The notes: generated from the letters alone by a model not told the origin. A stretch of 40,184 bases of DNA from QQWI01 sp964522015 (GCA_964522015.1 CAZFST010000034.1:1-40184); one strand, 5' to 3'; shown: positions 8,698 through 16,613, numbered from the stretch's first letter. Numbers and translations: made by a program.

Positions 8698-8794
8698 CAA
8701 CCAATTGGTTGTGCCGTTCCTGAGGTTAAGGGATTGAGATGGTATGGTATTGGGTAAAATCTTCACACCATCTTAATGCGCTATACTATATAAT
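8698..8794 (+). promoter_or_regulatory. Leader of the kdpDE-like/trk locus: palindromes and likely promoter
   Basis: Contains the perfect 14-bp palindrome CAACCAATTGGTTG (8698-8711), then a 7-bp inverted repeat AGATGGT/ACCATCT (8737-8743 and 8767-8773), then overlapping -10-like hexamers TATACT (8782-8787) and TATAAT (8789-8794). No ideal -35 box is present, as expected for a promoter that needs an activator. The dyads are candidate operators; the protein that binds them is not known. Confidence 0.5.
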
Positions 8795-8835
8795 ATGAAA
8801 GTTGCTGAAAAACAAAGACTGAAGGAGGAAACCAC

Positions 8836-10350
8836 ATGAAACAACATTTGAAGCGCATGGCCATAATCTTTAGTTTACTTAGCCTGACAACGGCCGCTTC
8901 AGCAGGTTTTAGAGTCGTTGGCCTTCACGAGTCAAACATTATTTTGTCTTATTTGTTAAGTGCCCTTATAGTCTCTTATTTAATTGAAGGTTATTTCTAC
9001 AGTATGCTAACCTCCGTATTAGGCTTGTTCGCATATAATTACTTTTTTATCTATCCGATTTATTCATTTCAGACCTATAGAAACGATTATCCAGTCACCA
9101 TTCTATTTATGCTTTTAGCAACTGGCATTACCAGCACCTTGACCACAAAAGTGATTCGAAATGCCAGGGTAGCCAAGAAAATTGAACGGCAAACCGCCTT
9201 GTTGTATCAGCTCAGTCAAAAGCTCCTTAGGGCTGGCAACCAGGAAATGATAGCAAGAGTGGTTGGTGAAGACGTTTCTCATATTCTAAACGTAAAGTCT
9301 GTCATTGCCTTAGCTGATTTCACTGGGGTTTTCAATGCACCCATCTGCTTTAAACATGGTGAAATGATCAATCAAGGGACACCACTGCCAGAGCACCATT
9401 TGACTGGCATCCAGCAGGTGTTTAACCAAATGGAACCAAAAACCTGCGAAAGGCAATTTCCCGACGATACAACATTTTATTATGTGCCTATTATCGGCCA
9501 AGGTGGTTGTTTAGGTGTCTTTGGCACAGAGCTTGAAGTGAAAGAGAATTTAAGCGATGAAAAAATAGAATTTTTGGCTGCCATTACCTCACAAATGGCC
9601 ATGGCCATAGAGCGTGAGCATCATTCTGAAGAGCAAAGAGAGGCCAGTTTCAGTTTTGAACGGGAGCGACTCAGAAGCAATTTACTCAGAGCGATTTCCC
9701 ATGATCTTAGAACCCCATTAACCGGTATTTTAGGTGCTACTGGCACCTTGATTGACAATAGAGAGGTCATCGCCGAAGAGGCCATCACTAGTCTCCTGAA
9801 TGACATTAACGAAGATGCCCAGTGGCTGATCCATTCGGTTGAGAATATTCTCAGCATGACCCAGTTTGAAGAAGGCAGTATCGAAATACATAAAAAACCC
9901 GAACTCATTGAAGAAATTGTGGTGGAAGCCATTAATCATATGAAAAAAACCACCGTGCACCATACCATTGAGTTGGTTTTACCGCCAGAGGTTGTGCTTG
10001 TGCCAATGGATGGTCAATTGATTGAAAAAGTAATCATTAACCTACTGGACAACGCCGTAAAATACACACCGGTGGGTAGTAAAATCGAAATCGATGTCAA
10101 CTGCACAACAACTCATTTGTTAGTTCGGGTGGCGGATAACGGCAAAGGCATTCCAGAGGCTGCATTTCCTCTACTGTTTAATCGTTTTTATACAGTTAAC
10201 GAAACCAGCGACCGGGGTCAACGGGGCATCGGTATTGGTTTAGAGATTTGCAAATCTATCGTTGAAGCCCACAATGGCACAATTCGTGCTTACAATAACC
10301 ATTTTGGCGGCGCCACTTTTGAATTTACCTTACCACTAGGGAGGGATTAA
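8836..10350 (+). CDS. KdpD-like sensor histidine kinase lacking the KdpD N-domain
   Basis: A 504-residue membrane kinase. Residues about 10-110 form the four-helix DUF4118 membrane domain of KdpD, a GAF-like segment covers about 130-260, the dimerisation domain carries phospho-acceptor His289 (ISHDLRTPLTG), and the ATPase domain has NLLDNAVKYTP, DNGKGIP and the G box GQRGIGIGLEICKS. E. coli KdpD is about 894 residues; the cytoplasmic KdpD/UspA N-terminal half is absent here, so K+ or c-di-AMP input through that half is not possible. AAGGAGG precedes the ATG. One base separates its stop from the KdpE-like gene, so they are co-translated. The trk genes follow, which suggests it controls Trk rather than Kdp uptake. 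Confidence 0.9.
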   Translation: MKQHLKRMAIIFSLLSLTTAASAGFRVVGLHESNIILSYLLSALIVSYLIEGYFYSMLTSVLGLFAYNYFFIYPIYSFQTYRNDYPVTILFMLLATGITSTLTTKVIRNARVAKKIERQTALLYQLSQKLLRAGNQEMIARVVGEDVSHILNVKSVIALADFTGVFNAPICFKHGEMINQGTPLPEHHLTGIQQVFNQMEPKTCERQFPDDTTFYYVPIIGQGGCLGVFGTELEVKENLSDEKIEFLAAITSQMAMAIEREHHSEEQREASFSFERERLRSNLLRAISHDLRTPLTGILGATGTLIDNREVIAEEAITSLLNDINEDAQWLIHSVENILSMTQFEEGSIEIHKKPELIEEIVVEAINHMKKTTVHHTIELVLPPEVVLVPMDGQLIEKVIINLLDNAVKYTPVGSKIEIDVNCTTTHLLVRVADNGKGIPEAAFPLLFNRFYTVNETSDRGQRGIGIGLEICKSIVEAHNGTIRAYNNHFGGATFEFTLPLGRD

Positions 10351-10351
10351 A

Positions 10352-11053
10352 ATGCCAAGCAAACCAGTAATATTGGTCATTGAGGACGATAAGTCCATTC
10401 GAAATTTTATTAAGATATCACTAGAAACCCAGGGGTACAAAGTCATTGAAACATCGGATGGGAAAAATGGTATCGCGTTAACTTTATCCCATAACCCAGA
10501 TGTCATCATTATGGACTTAGGACTCCCAGATTTAGATGGCCTTCAAGTGATTCAGAGAATTAGACCTGTTACAAGGGCCGCTATTATCGTTGTTTCAGCC
10601 CGCGGCCTAGACCGAGATAAGATTGAAGTGCTTGATATGGGTGCCGATGATTATCTGACAAAACCCTTTAGCGTGGCAGAACTTTTGGCACGGATAAGGG
10701 TGGCATTAAGACATCAAAGCCATGGTGGTAGTCCAGAAGTAGCTGAGCAGACATCTTTTGATGTAGCAGATCTTAAAATAGATTTTGATAGACACCGGGT
10801 CACCATCAGTGGTGAAGAGGTTCATTTGACACCTATAGAATTTAAGTTGTTGGAGTTGTTGGCAAAACACCCTGGAAAGGTATTGACCCATAAGTCGATT
10901 ATCAAAGAAATTTGGGGCGCCAGCAGTGAATCGGATACACAGTCCCTACGGGTATTTATGGCTAACATCCGTCGTAAAATTGAAACCAATTCTGCCCAAC
11001 CCCGCTACCTGCTGACAGAAGTGGGCGTTGGGTATCGTTTGGTGGACGAATAA
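10352..11053 (+). CDS. KdpE-like OmpR-family response regulator
   Basis: A 233-residue regulator, partner of the upstream kinase. The receiver domain (about 5-118) has the acidic pair EDD near residue 11, phospho-acceptor Asp55 in VIIMDLGLPDLDG, and Lys in LTKPF. The winged-helix DNA-binding domain (about 130-230) has HLTPIEFKLLELLAKHPGKV and the C-terminal VGVGYRLVDE, very close to KdpE (TPIEYRLL, GVGYRF type). AGGGAGG ends just before its ATG inside the kinase stop region. It is likely to activate the trk genes starting 190 bases downstream; that target is inference from position. Confidence 0.92.
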   Translation: MPSKPVILVIEDDKSIRNFIKISLETQGYKVIETSDGKNGIALTLSHNPDVIIMDLGLPDLDGLQVIQRIRPVTRAAIIVVSARGLDRDKIEVLDMGADDYLTKPFSVAELLARIRVALRHQSHGGSPEVAEQTSFDVADLKIDFDRHRVTISGEEVHLTPIEFKLLELLAKHPGKVLTHKSIIKEIWGASSESDTQSLRVFMANIRRKIETNSAQPRYLLTEVGVGYRLVDE

Positions 11054-11244
11054 TCATTACAAAAATACCATCAAATCTTTATACGTTCTTGACACGAGAT
11101 AGGGCTATCATCACAAGAAATTAATGACTAACCTGTTATGATGGTAAAGGCATAATAGTAAACTGATTGTATATTAGCTGCTAAGTCACCATAAGACTGG
11201 CTTAGATTGATCTTAAAAAGTGTAAAATAATGAGGTGAACCAAT

Positions 11245-11886
11245 TTGTATATCGTAATCATAGGATGTGGGCGTATAGGTAGCCTTTTAGCAATGGATTT
11301 GTCCAACGAGGGACATGATGTTGTTATTATTGATAATGACCGACTTAAACTTGACTCCCTTGGCTCTGGCTTTAATGGGATTAGGGCAAAGGGTGTGGAA
11401 TTTGACAACGATGTTTTGAGCAGTGCAGGACTTGCAAATGCTGATGTTTTTCTTGCCATGACCCCAGATGATAACAAGAATCTTGTTGCTGCACAAGTTG
11501 CCCGTCAGGTCTTTGGCGTCAACCGGGTGATAGCCAGAGTTGCAGATCCAACCAAACAGTTTCTTTATGACCAGTTGGGCATTGAAACGGTTTGCCCCAC
11601 CACAAATAGTGCCATGATGACAAAAGAAATGATGATGCATGAGCACTACAAACTCCTGTGCTTTGTTACTGAAGGCGTTGAGATTATTGAGTTTGAAGCA
11701 GAGCCTCAAACTGATTTGACCGTTTTACAGATTAATGATAAATTCATGACCAAGATTTCTTGTATTACACGAAAAGGGACCAGTTTTATTCCAAGGGACA
11801 CAGAGACGATTAAGAGTTTTGACCGGGTGGTCTGCACGGTATTGACACATAAAAAGAACAGCTTGCTAAAAGCATTAGGGAGATAA
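11245..11886 (+). CDS. TrkA-family potassium channel regulatory protein, N and C domains
   Basis: A 213-residue cytosolic gating protein of a Trk/Ktr potassium uptake system. Residues 1-130 form the NAD(H)-binding RCK-N domain: IVIIGCGRIGSLLAMDL is the dinucleotide loop and VVIIDND ends beta-2 with the acidic residue. Residues about 140-213 form an RCK-C (TrkA_C) domain. The start is a TTG, chosen because GAGGTGA stands seven bases before it and the Rossmann strand begins at once. A second TrkA-type gene follows after four bases. The 190-base gap upstream contains TTGACA at 11089 but no well-placed -10 box, so a regulated promoter is likely. Confidence 0.92.
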   Translation: MYIVIIGCGRIGSLLAMDLSNEGHDVVIIDNDRLKLDSLGSGFNGIRAKGVEFDNDVLSSAGLANADVFLAMTPDDNKNLVAAQVARQVFGVNRVIARVADPTKQFLYDQLGIETVCPTTNSAMMTKEMMMHEHYKLLCFVTEGVEIIEFEAEPQTDLTVLQINDKFMTKISCITRKGTSFIPRDTETIKSFDRVVCTVLTHKKNSLLKALGR

Positions 11887-11890
11887 AAAA

Positions 11891-12289
11891 GTGAATATTA
11901 TTATTGTTGGCGGCGGTAAAGTTGGCTACTACTTGCTAAGATCGCTTAAAAGCAACCACAATATCTCATTAATTGAGAAAGATAAAGGTCTTTGCGAAAA
12001 AATAGCCGAGGATCATCAGGATCTAATTCTTTGGGGAGATGGCACGGCTCTGGATGTATTGATGGACGCAGGAATTGAGTCGGCAGATGTCATTGTTGCT
12101 GCAACGGGCAAGGACGAAGAAAATCTAATCATCTGTCAAATTGCCAAGTTTAACTTCAAAATCAAAGAGACCATTGCCCGAGTTAATAACCCTAAAAATA
12201 TAGAAGTATTTAAGCGTCTTGGGGTGGATAAAACGGTTTGTAGTACTGAAGTTATTGCAAACATGATCGAGAAATCATTCGATTTATAA
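11891..12289 (+). CDS. TrkA-N protein without C domain
   Basis: A 132-residue protein consisting only of the RCK-N NAD-binding fold: NIIIVGGGKVGYYLLRSL loop, acidic end of beta-2 in SLIEKD, and EENLIICQIAKFNF and KETIARVNNP characteristic of TrkA. Classical TrkA (about 458 residues) has two N-C modules in one chain; here the second module is a separate gene and has lost the RCK-C domain. It probably pairs with the preceding full-length TrkA-type protein to form a mixed gating ring under TrkH. The start is GTG. The reading frame is intact and ends cleanly, so it does not look broken. Confidence 0.88.
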   Translation: MNIIIVGGGKVGYYLLRSLKSNHNISLIEKDKGLCEKIAEDHQDLILWGDGTALDVLMDAGIESADVIVAATGKDEENLIICQIAKFNFKIKETIARVNNPKNIEVFKRLGVDKTVCSTEVIANMIEKSFDL

Positions 12290-12312
12290 CTAGCTAATGA
12301 AGGAGATTCAAA

Positions 12313-12423
12313 GTGCAAAAAATTGGACTAAAGGGTATGGCAAAAGGCGTGATCATAGAATTGGTGATTTGCGGCGTATTTGCATTGGCGCTTTATAGCA
12401 TTAATGTCGCTGTTTTAAATTAG
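12313..12423 (+). CDS. 36-residue single-helix membrane peptide within trk operon
   Basis: An unlisted small gene: GTG start at 12313, TAG stop at 12421-12423, with AAGGAG seven bases upstream. The peptide begins MQKIGLKGMAKG (basic, cytoplasmic side) and continues as one hydrophobic helix, VIIELVICGVFALALYSINV, ending in AVLN. It fills the whole space between the second trkA-like gene (ends 12289) and trkH (starts 12433, own site GAGGT). Position and size recall KdpF, the roughly 30-residue stabilising peptide of KdpABC, although Trk systems are not known to me to have such a subunit. No homologue is recognised. The strong ribosome site and exact fit make it a real gene in my view. Confidence 0.75.
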   Translation: MQKIGLKGMAKGVIIELVICGVFALALYSINVAVLN

Positions 12424-12432
12424 AGGTATTGA

Positions 12433-13956
12433 ATGAGAGCTTATTTTAAGTTAAATGACCTTAAAGTGATTTTTTACTATACGGGTTTTGTGACAAATAT
12501 AACAGCTACCTTGATGATGTTGCCGATCTTAGCGGGGATTTTCTTAGGCGAATGGGCCATGGTGATTAATTTCATTATCAGTCTGGGTATCTCCATGACC
12601 CTTGGTTATTGTGGTATGCTGTATGGCAAAAAAGCAAAGGAAACAGTAAGAGTCCAGTGGAAGCACGGCTTGGTGATTTCAGCCACCGCATGGGTTGTTC
12701 TCATGTTGCTCAGCGCCTTGCCTTATTGGTTAAGCGGCCATTATATCTCTTATCTAGATGCGACATTTGATGTTATGAGTGGGTTTACCACCACTGGTTT
12801 GACCCTCGCTCAGGATATGGACCATATGTCCATGAGCCTCAACTTATGGCGTCATATTTTGACCTTTGTTGGCGGCCAAGGGATGGTGGTTTTGGCATTG
12901 TCCTTTCTCTTTTCTCATACTCACGGCGCCTATAAAATGTACGTAGGTGAGGGTAAAGATATTGAACTGGTACCAAGTGTGAAAGGTACAGCGCGGATTA
13001 TTTGGATGATTTCTCTGGTTTACATGACCATTGGGACCTTAGCCTATTTTATTGATGGTGTTATCACGGGATTACAGCCAATCAACGCGTTTTTTCACGG
13101 TTTCTTTATGTTTGCTTCAGCCTGGAGTACGGGTGGATTTGCCCCCATGTCTCAAAACGTCTTGTTTTATCACAGTGTGAGCAACGAAGTCATTGGCATT
13201 ATCTTTATGGTACTTGGTTCATTAAATTTCGGTCTGCACTATGCCATTTGGAAGGGCGACCGAAAGGAAATGTATAAAAATATTGAGGCACAAAGCTTTG
13301 CAATCACCGTTATTATATCTGTCGTTCTGTTGGTTGTAGGGCTTGCGCGATTAGGAATCTATACAGATGCGGTTTCTATGTTTAGAAAAGGTATTTATAA
13401 CTTACTGTCAGCTCATACCACCACCGGATTTATGAATCTCTACGCGAAACAATTTGCAACCGATTGGGGTGATTTTGGTCTTCTAATCCTCATTGTCGTG
13501 ATGATGATCGGGGGATCTGCATGCTCGACTGCAGGTGGTATCAAAGGCTTAAGAATTGGCATTATGGTAAAAGCCTTGATAGCCGATGTCAAGCGATCTC
13601 TTCGCTCGGAGCGACGGATTCATATTGATAAATACCACCATATAAAAGATCAGATTTTAGATGATGGTACCGTTCGTTCCGCCACGCTGATCTTTATGTG
13701 CTATGTGGTCCTCTTTGTTGTCGGCACTGGACTAGGTTGTTTCTACGGGTATCCGCTTATTGAATCCGCATTTGAATCTGCATCCGCCGCTGGTAATGTA
13801 GGGCTTTCCATTGGCATAACACAAGCGGGCATGCCATCAGGGTTAAAAGTTTTCTATATTATTTCTATGTATTTAGGGCGTTTGGAGTTTATGTCCGTCT
13901 TTGCCCTTTTAGGATTTATGGTTGGAGGCATCGCAAGCATATGGGAAAAAAGATAA
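12433..13956 (+). CDS. trkH: TrkH/KtrB-family potassium uptake protein
   Basis: A 507-residue integral membrane K+ translocating subunit. All four pore-loop filters are recognisable in order: SGFTTTGL near 117, SAWSTGGF near 229, HTTTGF near 328 and AAGNVGLS near 452. About ten hydrophobic segments surround them and fit four M1-P-M2 units plus extra N-terminal helices of the TrkH subfamily. It works with the TrkA-type proteins encoded just upstream, and possibly with the 36-residue peptide. The start ATG follows GAGGT. The following gene starts inside its last 16 bases. Confidence 0.95.
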   Translation: MRAYFKLNDLKVIFYYTGFVTNITATLMMLPILAGIFLGEWAMVINFIISLGISMTLGYCGMLYGKKAKETVRVQWKHGLVISATAWVVLMLLSALPYWLSGHYISYLDATFDVMSGFTTTGLTLAQDMDHMSMSLNLWRHILTFVGGQGMVVLALSFLFSHTHGAYKMYVGEGKDIELVPSVKGTARIIWMISLVYMTIGTLAYFIDGVITGLQPINAFFHGFFMFASAWSTGGFAPMSQNVLFYHSVSNEVIGIIFMVLGSLNFGLHYAIWKGDRKEMYKNIEAQSFAITVIISVVLLVVGLARLGIYTDAVSMFRKGIYNLLSAHTTTGFMNLYAKQFATDWGDFGLLILIVVMMIGGSACSTAGGIKGLRIGIMVKALIADVKRSLRSERRIHIDKYHHIKDQILDDGTVRSATLIFMCYVVLFVVGTGLGCFYGYPLIESAFESASAAGNVGLSIGITQAGMPSGLKVFYIISMYLGRLEFMSVFALLGFMVGGIASIWEKR

Positions 13957-14477
13957 GGGCTCTAGGGATTATTTTAATCATGCTGGCGAGCGGGTTTGGA
14001 CTCTCATTTGCAGATATGGACGAAATAATTGAGCTCAATACCTTGATTAATGACAGTAAGCAATATGATAATAAAACCGTGGTAGTTGAAGGGGAAGCGC
14101 TGCTAGAAGCCCTGGAACGGGGAGATTTTGCCTGGGTAAACATCAACGATGGCACCAATGCAATTGGGGTTTATATGCCCATTGAGATGATTAAACAAAT
14201 TCATCGCTATGGTGACTATAAAAACTATGGTGACATGCTCAAAATGAAGGTTATCATGCATAGAGCCTGTAAAGAACACGGGGGAGATCTAGACCTGCAC
14301 TTGATCAGCTTGATATCAGTTACACCAGGCAGTGTCAAGGAAAATCCCATTACATCACAACGACTTATGCTGGCAATGGTCTCGTCCCTTACAATGGTCT
14401 TGGCCGCAGGGTTCTACTGGCGTAAACGACTAAAAGTGATTCGTAAAAGACGGACTCAGGCACAAAAGGTGAACTAA
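13941..14477 (+). CDS. Exported OB-like protein with C-terminal anchor, trk-linked
   Basis: Unrecognised 178-residue protein. An N-terminal signal sequence (KKIRALGIILIMLASGFGL, cut near Ala25) is followed by a compact beta-rich domain (about 27-130) whose pattern KTVVVEGEALLE...FAWVNINDGTNAIGVYMP...MLKMKVIMHRACKEHGGDLDLH resembles an OB-fold of the nucleic-acid/cytochrome-maturation type. A transmembrane helix at about 145-165 and a strongly basic tail (WRKRLKVIRKRR) anchor it, leaving the domain outside. Its ATG overlaps trkH by 16 bases, with GGAGG about 12 bases upstream, so translation is coupled to trkH. A role beside the Trk channel is suggested by context only. Confidence 0.75.
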   Translation: MGKKIRALGIILIMLASGFGLSFADMDEIIELNTLINDSKQYDNKTVVVEGEALLEALERGDFAWVNINDGTNAIGVYMPIEMIKQIHRYGDYKNYGDMLKMKVIMHRACKEHGGDLDLHLISLISVTPGSVKENPITSQRLMLAMVSSLTMVLAAGFYWRKRLKVIRKRRTQAQKVN

Positions 14478-14501
14478 TTTTATAATCAGTAACTCAAGGA
14501 A

Positions 14502-14565
14502 GACTCAGGGGGACGTGCACCAACCGCTACCAAAAGTAAGCGGTTGATGCACGTCCCCCTGAGTC
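14502..14565. repeat. 64-bp palindromic element, copy 5
   Basis: GACTCAGGGGGACGTGCACC at the left and GCACGTCCCCCTGAGTC at the right, with inner AACCGCT/AGCGGTT arms and a small asymmetry around the loop. It lies between the convergent OB-like gene and the XRE regulator gene and ends two bases before the regulator stop codon. Confidence 0.9.
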
Positions 14566-14567
14566 AT

Positions 14568-15512
14568 TTAACTTTGAGTGAAACTTAGCATTAAGTCATC
14601 TATACAAATATTGTATTTTGACTTTGAAATAGCTTTTATCTGTTTTACACGTTCATCAGTATCATTTAATATAACTGAACAATAGATTGCTTTGTATTCT
14701 CCCCTATTTAATGCATATAAAGCGTAGGCCTTTCTTAATAAGTAATCATTATATGTTGTATTGGAGAATCGAAATCGATGGTCGGCTAGGGTTTCATCAA
14801 CAATTTTAATAACTTTGTGATGTTCTTCAAAGTAATGGTACGCATATGATTTATTGAGATTGATGGTTGATAAAAAGTTCTTTTGTGTTTCTGTGAGCAT
14901 AGGGTAGTCTAATAGTTTACTTGTGAGACTCTCAAGAATTTGAAGAGATTTAGAAACTTGATTCACCCGTCTATATTGAGTTGCTAAAAATATAGCAAGG
15001 TAAATTTCAAGGTCAGAAAGATATTTGTCGATAAGAAATTGTGATGGTATTGTGGAGAGTGAGAACAGTAGATTCTCTGTATTTGCAATACAGGCTTCAA
15101 TACTGTTTGTTTTGTCAAGTTTGATTTGTGAAAGTAAATGCAAGAAATCAGATACATATCTTGCATTTGGATTAGTTTTAGATTTGACTGTTAAGTCACT
15201 TGTAATGAGTTTGATTGCATGAGTGACAATATCAGTATCTGAAGTTCTCATGTACTCTATCACTTGTTCAATTTTTTTAGATGAAAATATATGGGTTTCG
15301 TCTCTACACTCCAGTGTTGAATTGAGAAGGTCAAACTTATAGAACTCGGATAAGAGTTCTATTGTACTGATTTTAGGTTCAATTCCATTTTCAAGTCGTC
15401 TTAGGGTTTCTTGTGCAATTCCAGTGGCTTTAGTAACATCTGACCTTGTTAGATTTAGGTTCTGCCTAATCTCTTTTGCTAGTTCTCCAAATTTTATGAA
15501 GTTCATCTTCAT
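14568..15512 (-). CDS. XRE-family RRNPP-like peptide-sensing regulator
   Basis: A 314-residue DNA-binding protein. The N-terminal HTH_3 domain (about 4-58) has FGELAKEIRQNLNLTRSDVT, TGIAQETLRRLENG and PKISTIELLSEFY. The remaining 250 residues are all-helical with degenerate TPR-like pairs (SKSLQILESLTSKL, YLLRKAYALYALNRGEYKA). This architecture and length match PlcR/Rgg/PrgX-type regulators that bind short imported peptides. I start it at the ATG at 15512, preceded by GGGGG, because an in-frame ATG at 15548 lies at its own likely -10 box (TATAAT, complement of 15551-15556). It is divergent from a 40-codon exported peptide gene. It is AT-rich compared with trkH. RRNPP membership is inferred from fold and context. 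Confidence 0.8.
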   Translation of the reverse strand: MKMNFIKFGELAKEIRQNLNLTRSDVTKATGIAQETLRRLENGIEPKISTIELLSEFYKFDLLNSTLECRDETHIFSSKKIEQVIEYMRTSDTDIVTHAIKLITSDLTVKSKTNPNARYVSDFLHLLSQIKLDKTNSIEACIANTENLLFSLSTIPSQFLIDKYLSDLEIYLAIFLATQYRRVNQVSKSLQILESLTSKLLDYPMLTETQKNFLSTINLNKSYAYHYFEEHHKVIKIVDETLADHRFRFSNTTYNDYLLRKAYALYALNRGEYKAIYCSVILNDTDERVKQIKAISKSKYNICIDDLMLSFTQS

Positions 15513-15532
15513 CAAACCCCCATATTTTAGGT

Positions 15533-15584
15533 GCACATACTGTGCCATCTATTATACAATACAAAAAGAGGAGGCGATAGGGGG
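15533..15584. promoter_or_regulatory. Divergent promoter between regulator and pro-peptide
   Basis: Only 74 bases separate the two start codons. On the minus strand TATAAT (complement of 15551-15556) serves the regulator; on the plus strand TATACA (15553-15558) can serve the peptide, so the -10 boxes overlap. The dyad GCACA-TAC-TGTGC (15533-15545) lies at the regulator start site and is a candidate operator. AGGAGG at 15569-15574 and GGGGG at 15580-15584 precede the peptide start. Confidence 0.55.
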
Positions 15585-15586
15585 AT

Positions 15587-15709
15587 ATGAAAAAATTTGG
15601 GAGTATACTAATCATAGCGTTATGTTGTCTGCAGTTATCACTAGTATTACCACAGGATTTACCGAGTATTTTCAGTAATGAAGATTACCCGGTGAATATT
15701 GGGAAATAA
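15587..15709 (+). CDS. 40-residue exported pro-peptide, candidate signalling peptide
   Basis: Unlisted small gene. The peptide starts MKKFGS, has the hydrophobic stretch ILIIALCCLQLSLVLP, and ends with a short polar tail QDLPSIFSNEDYPVNIGK. This is the layout of PapR, NprX and Phr precursors: signal sequence plus a C-terminal segment from which a 5-10 residue pheromone is released outside and re-imported by Opp. It sits divergently beside an RRNPP-like regulator. A TAG stop lies three codons before the ATG, so this start is the only one possible. A purine-rich ribosome site precedes it (AGGAGG at 12 bases, GGGGG at two). The mature peptide cannot be fixed; the last 5-11 residues are the best guess. 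Confidence 0.7.
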   Translation: MKKFGSILIIALCCLQLSLVLPQDLPSIFSNEDYPVNIGK

Positions 15710-15744
15710 AGAGAAATAAAAACTAAATCGTGATAGGAGAATTT

Positions 15745-16596
15745 ATGAAAAAAATATTAGTCTTATTGCTTATAGGTGCATTATTAGTTAGCACCTGCAC
15801 TTTTGCAGATGCTCAGAACGTCACTAAAAAGGATCTTAAGGAAAGAAAAAGAATTGAGCAATTAATAATCGCAGCTGAAAAATCGGCTTTTAAGCAAGCT
15901 GATTTGGTATTAAACAAAGATGCTAATACTGGATCCATTAATGTTTTGAACTTGAGTAGTAATGAGGATCTTGTTAATACCTTTATTTCTTCAAAGCTTA
16001 AAAAAGATAAAATCGAATTAGTTTCTATTCAAAATGAAGGAATTAGCACACGTGCGAGTTCGCCTTATGCTACTCATGTCAAAATAGAAGCCCCTAGAAC
16101 CTATTTATCATCACAGGGTTATGTTGTTACTAGTAGTGCAAGATGGATTGATAAAAAATGGAAAGAACACTGTGGCAGTGTGCTTTGGAGTAAAGTAGGT
16201 GGTGAAGATGGGCTAGGCATTTACTTTGGAAGTGAGAGTAATATTTCGATTTCTAGGTCTTCTTATTACACGTACGACGAAAATAATGTTGCCTACAACA
16301 CGAACTTATACCCAAGCGCACTAAACAATAGCGGTGTTTTTTATCAAGCACAAGACACTGTTAAGATAGGACTTCAAACTTATCATAGTTATAGTTTTAA
16401 TAGTCAGCACTTAACAGCGTGGGTGTCATTCAATGGCCCTGTATCAACCTGGGCTCGTACCAAGTTTGTGCATACTTGGGACAATACACAATTGAACTCT
16501 GTGGATTTAAGTGCCGGTGGTATAGGTGCATCGTTCTCGAATTCATCCAGTTGCTGGGAAGGTGTATCAGACTTATCTTGCACTATCCAATATTAA
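15745..16596 (+). CDS. Secreted protein of unknown function
   Basis: A 283-residue exported protein that I do not recognise. The signal peptide is MKKILVLLLIGALLVSTCTFADA, with probable cleavage after ADA. Residues about 28-95 are charged and helical with a KKDLKERKRIEQL segment. From about residue 100 the protein is rich in Ser, Tyr, Trp and Asn and predicted beta (SSYYTYDENNVAYNTNLYPS, VKIGLQTYHSYSFNS, LTAWVSFNGPVSTWARTKF), with three Cys in the mature beta part (HCGSV, SCWEG, LSCTIQY). ATG 15745 is chosen over GTG 15730 because TAGGAG lies five bases before it and the signal peptide begins there. It follows the pro-peptide by 35 bases, so it is a likely output of that system. Confidence 0.7.
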   Translation: MKKILVLLLIGALLVSTCTFADAQNVTKKDLKERKRIEQLIIAAEKSAFKQADLVLNKDANTGSINVLNLSSNEDLVNTFISSKLKKDKIELVSIQNEGISTRASSPYATHVKIEAPRTYLSSQGYVVTSSARWIDKKWKEHCGSVLWSKVGGEDGLGIYFGSESNISISRSSYYTYDENNVAYNTNLYPSALNNSGVFYQAQDTVKIGLQTYHSYSFNSQHLTAWVSFNGPVSTWARTKFVHTWDNTQLNSVDLSAGGIGASFSNSSSCWEGVSDLSCTIQY

Positions 16597-16613
16597 GAAT
16601 GAGGTGATGTGGC

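Noticed and set aside
11089..11142. TTGACA (11089-11094) with TATGAT (11137-11142) as a trk promoter
   Set aside because: The 42-base distance is far too long for a single promoter, and no better-placed partner is found for either box.
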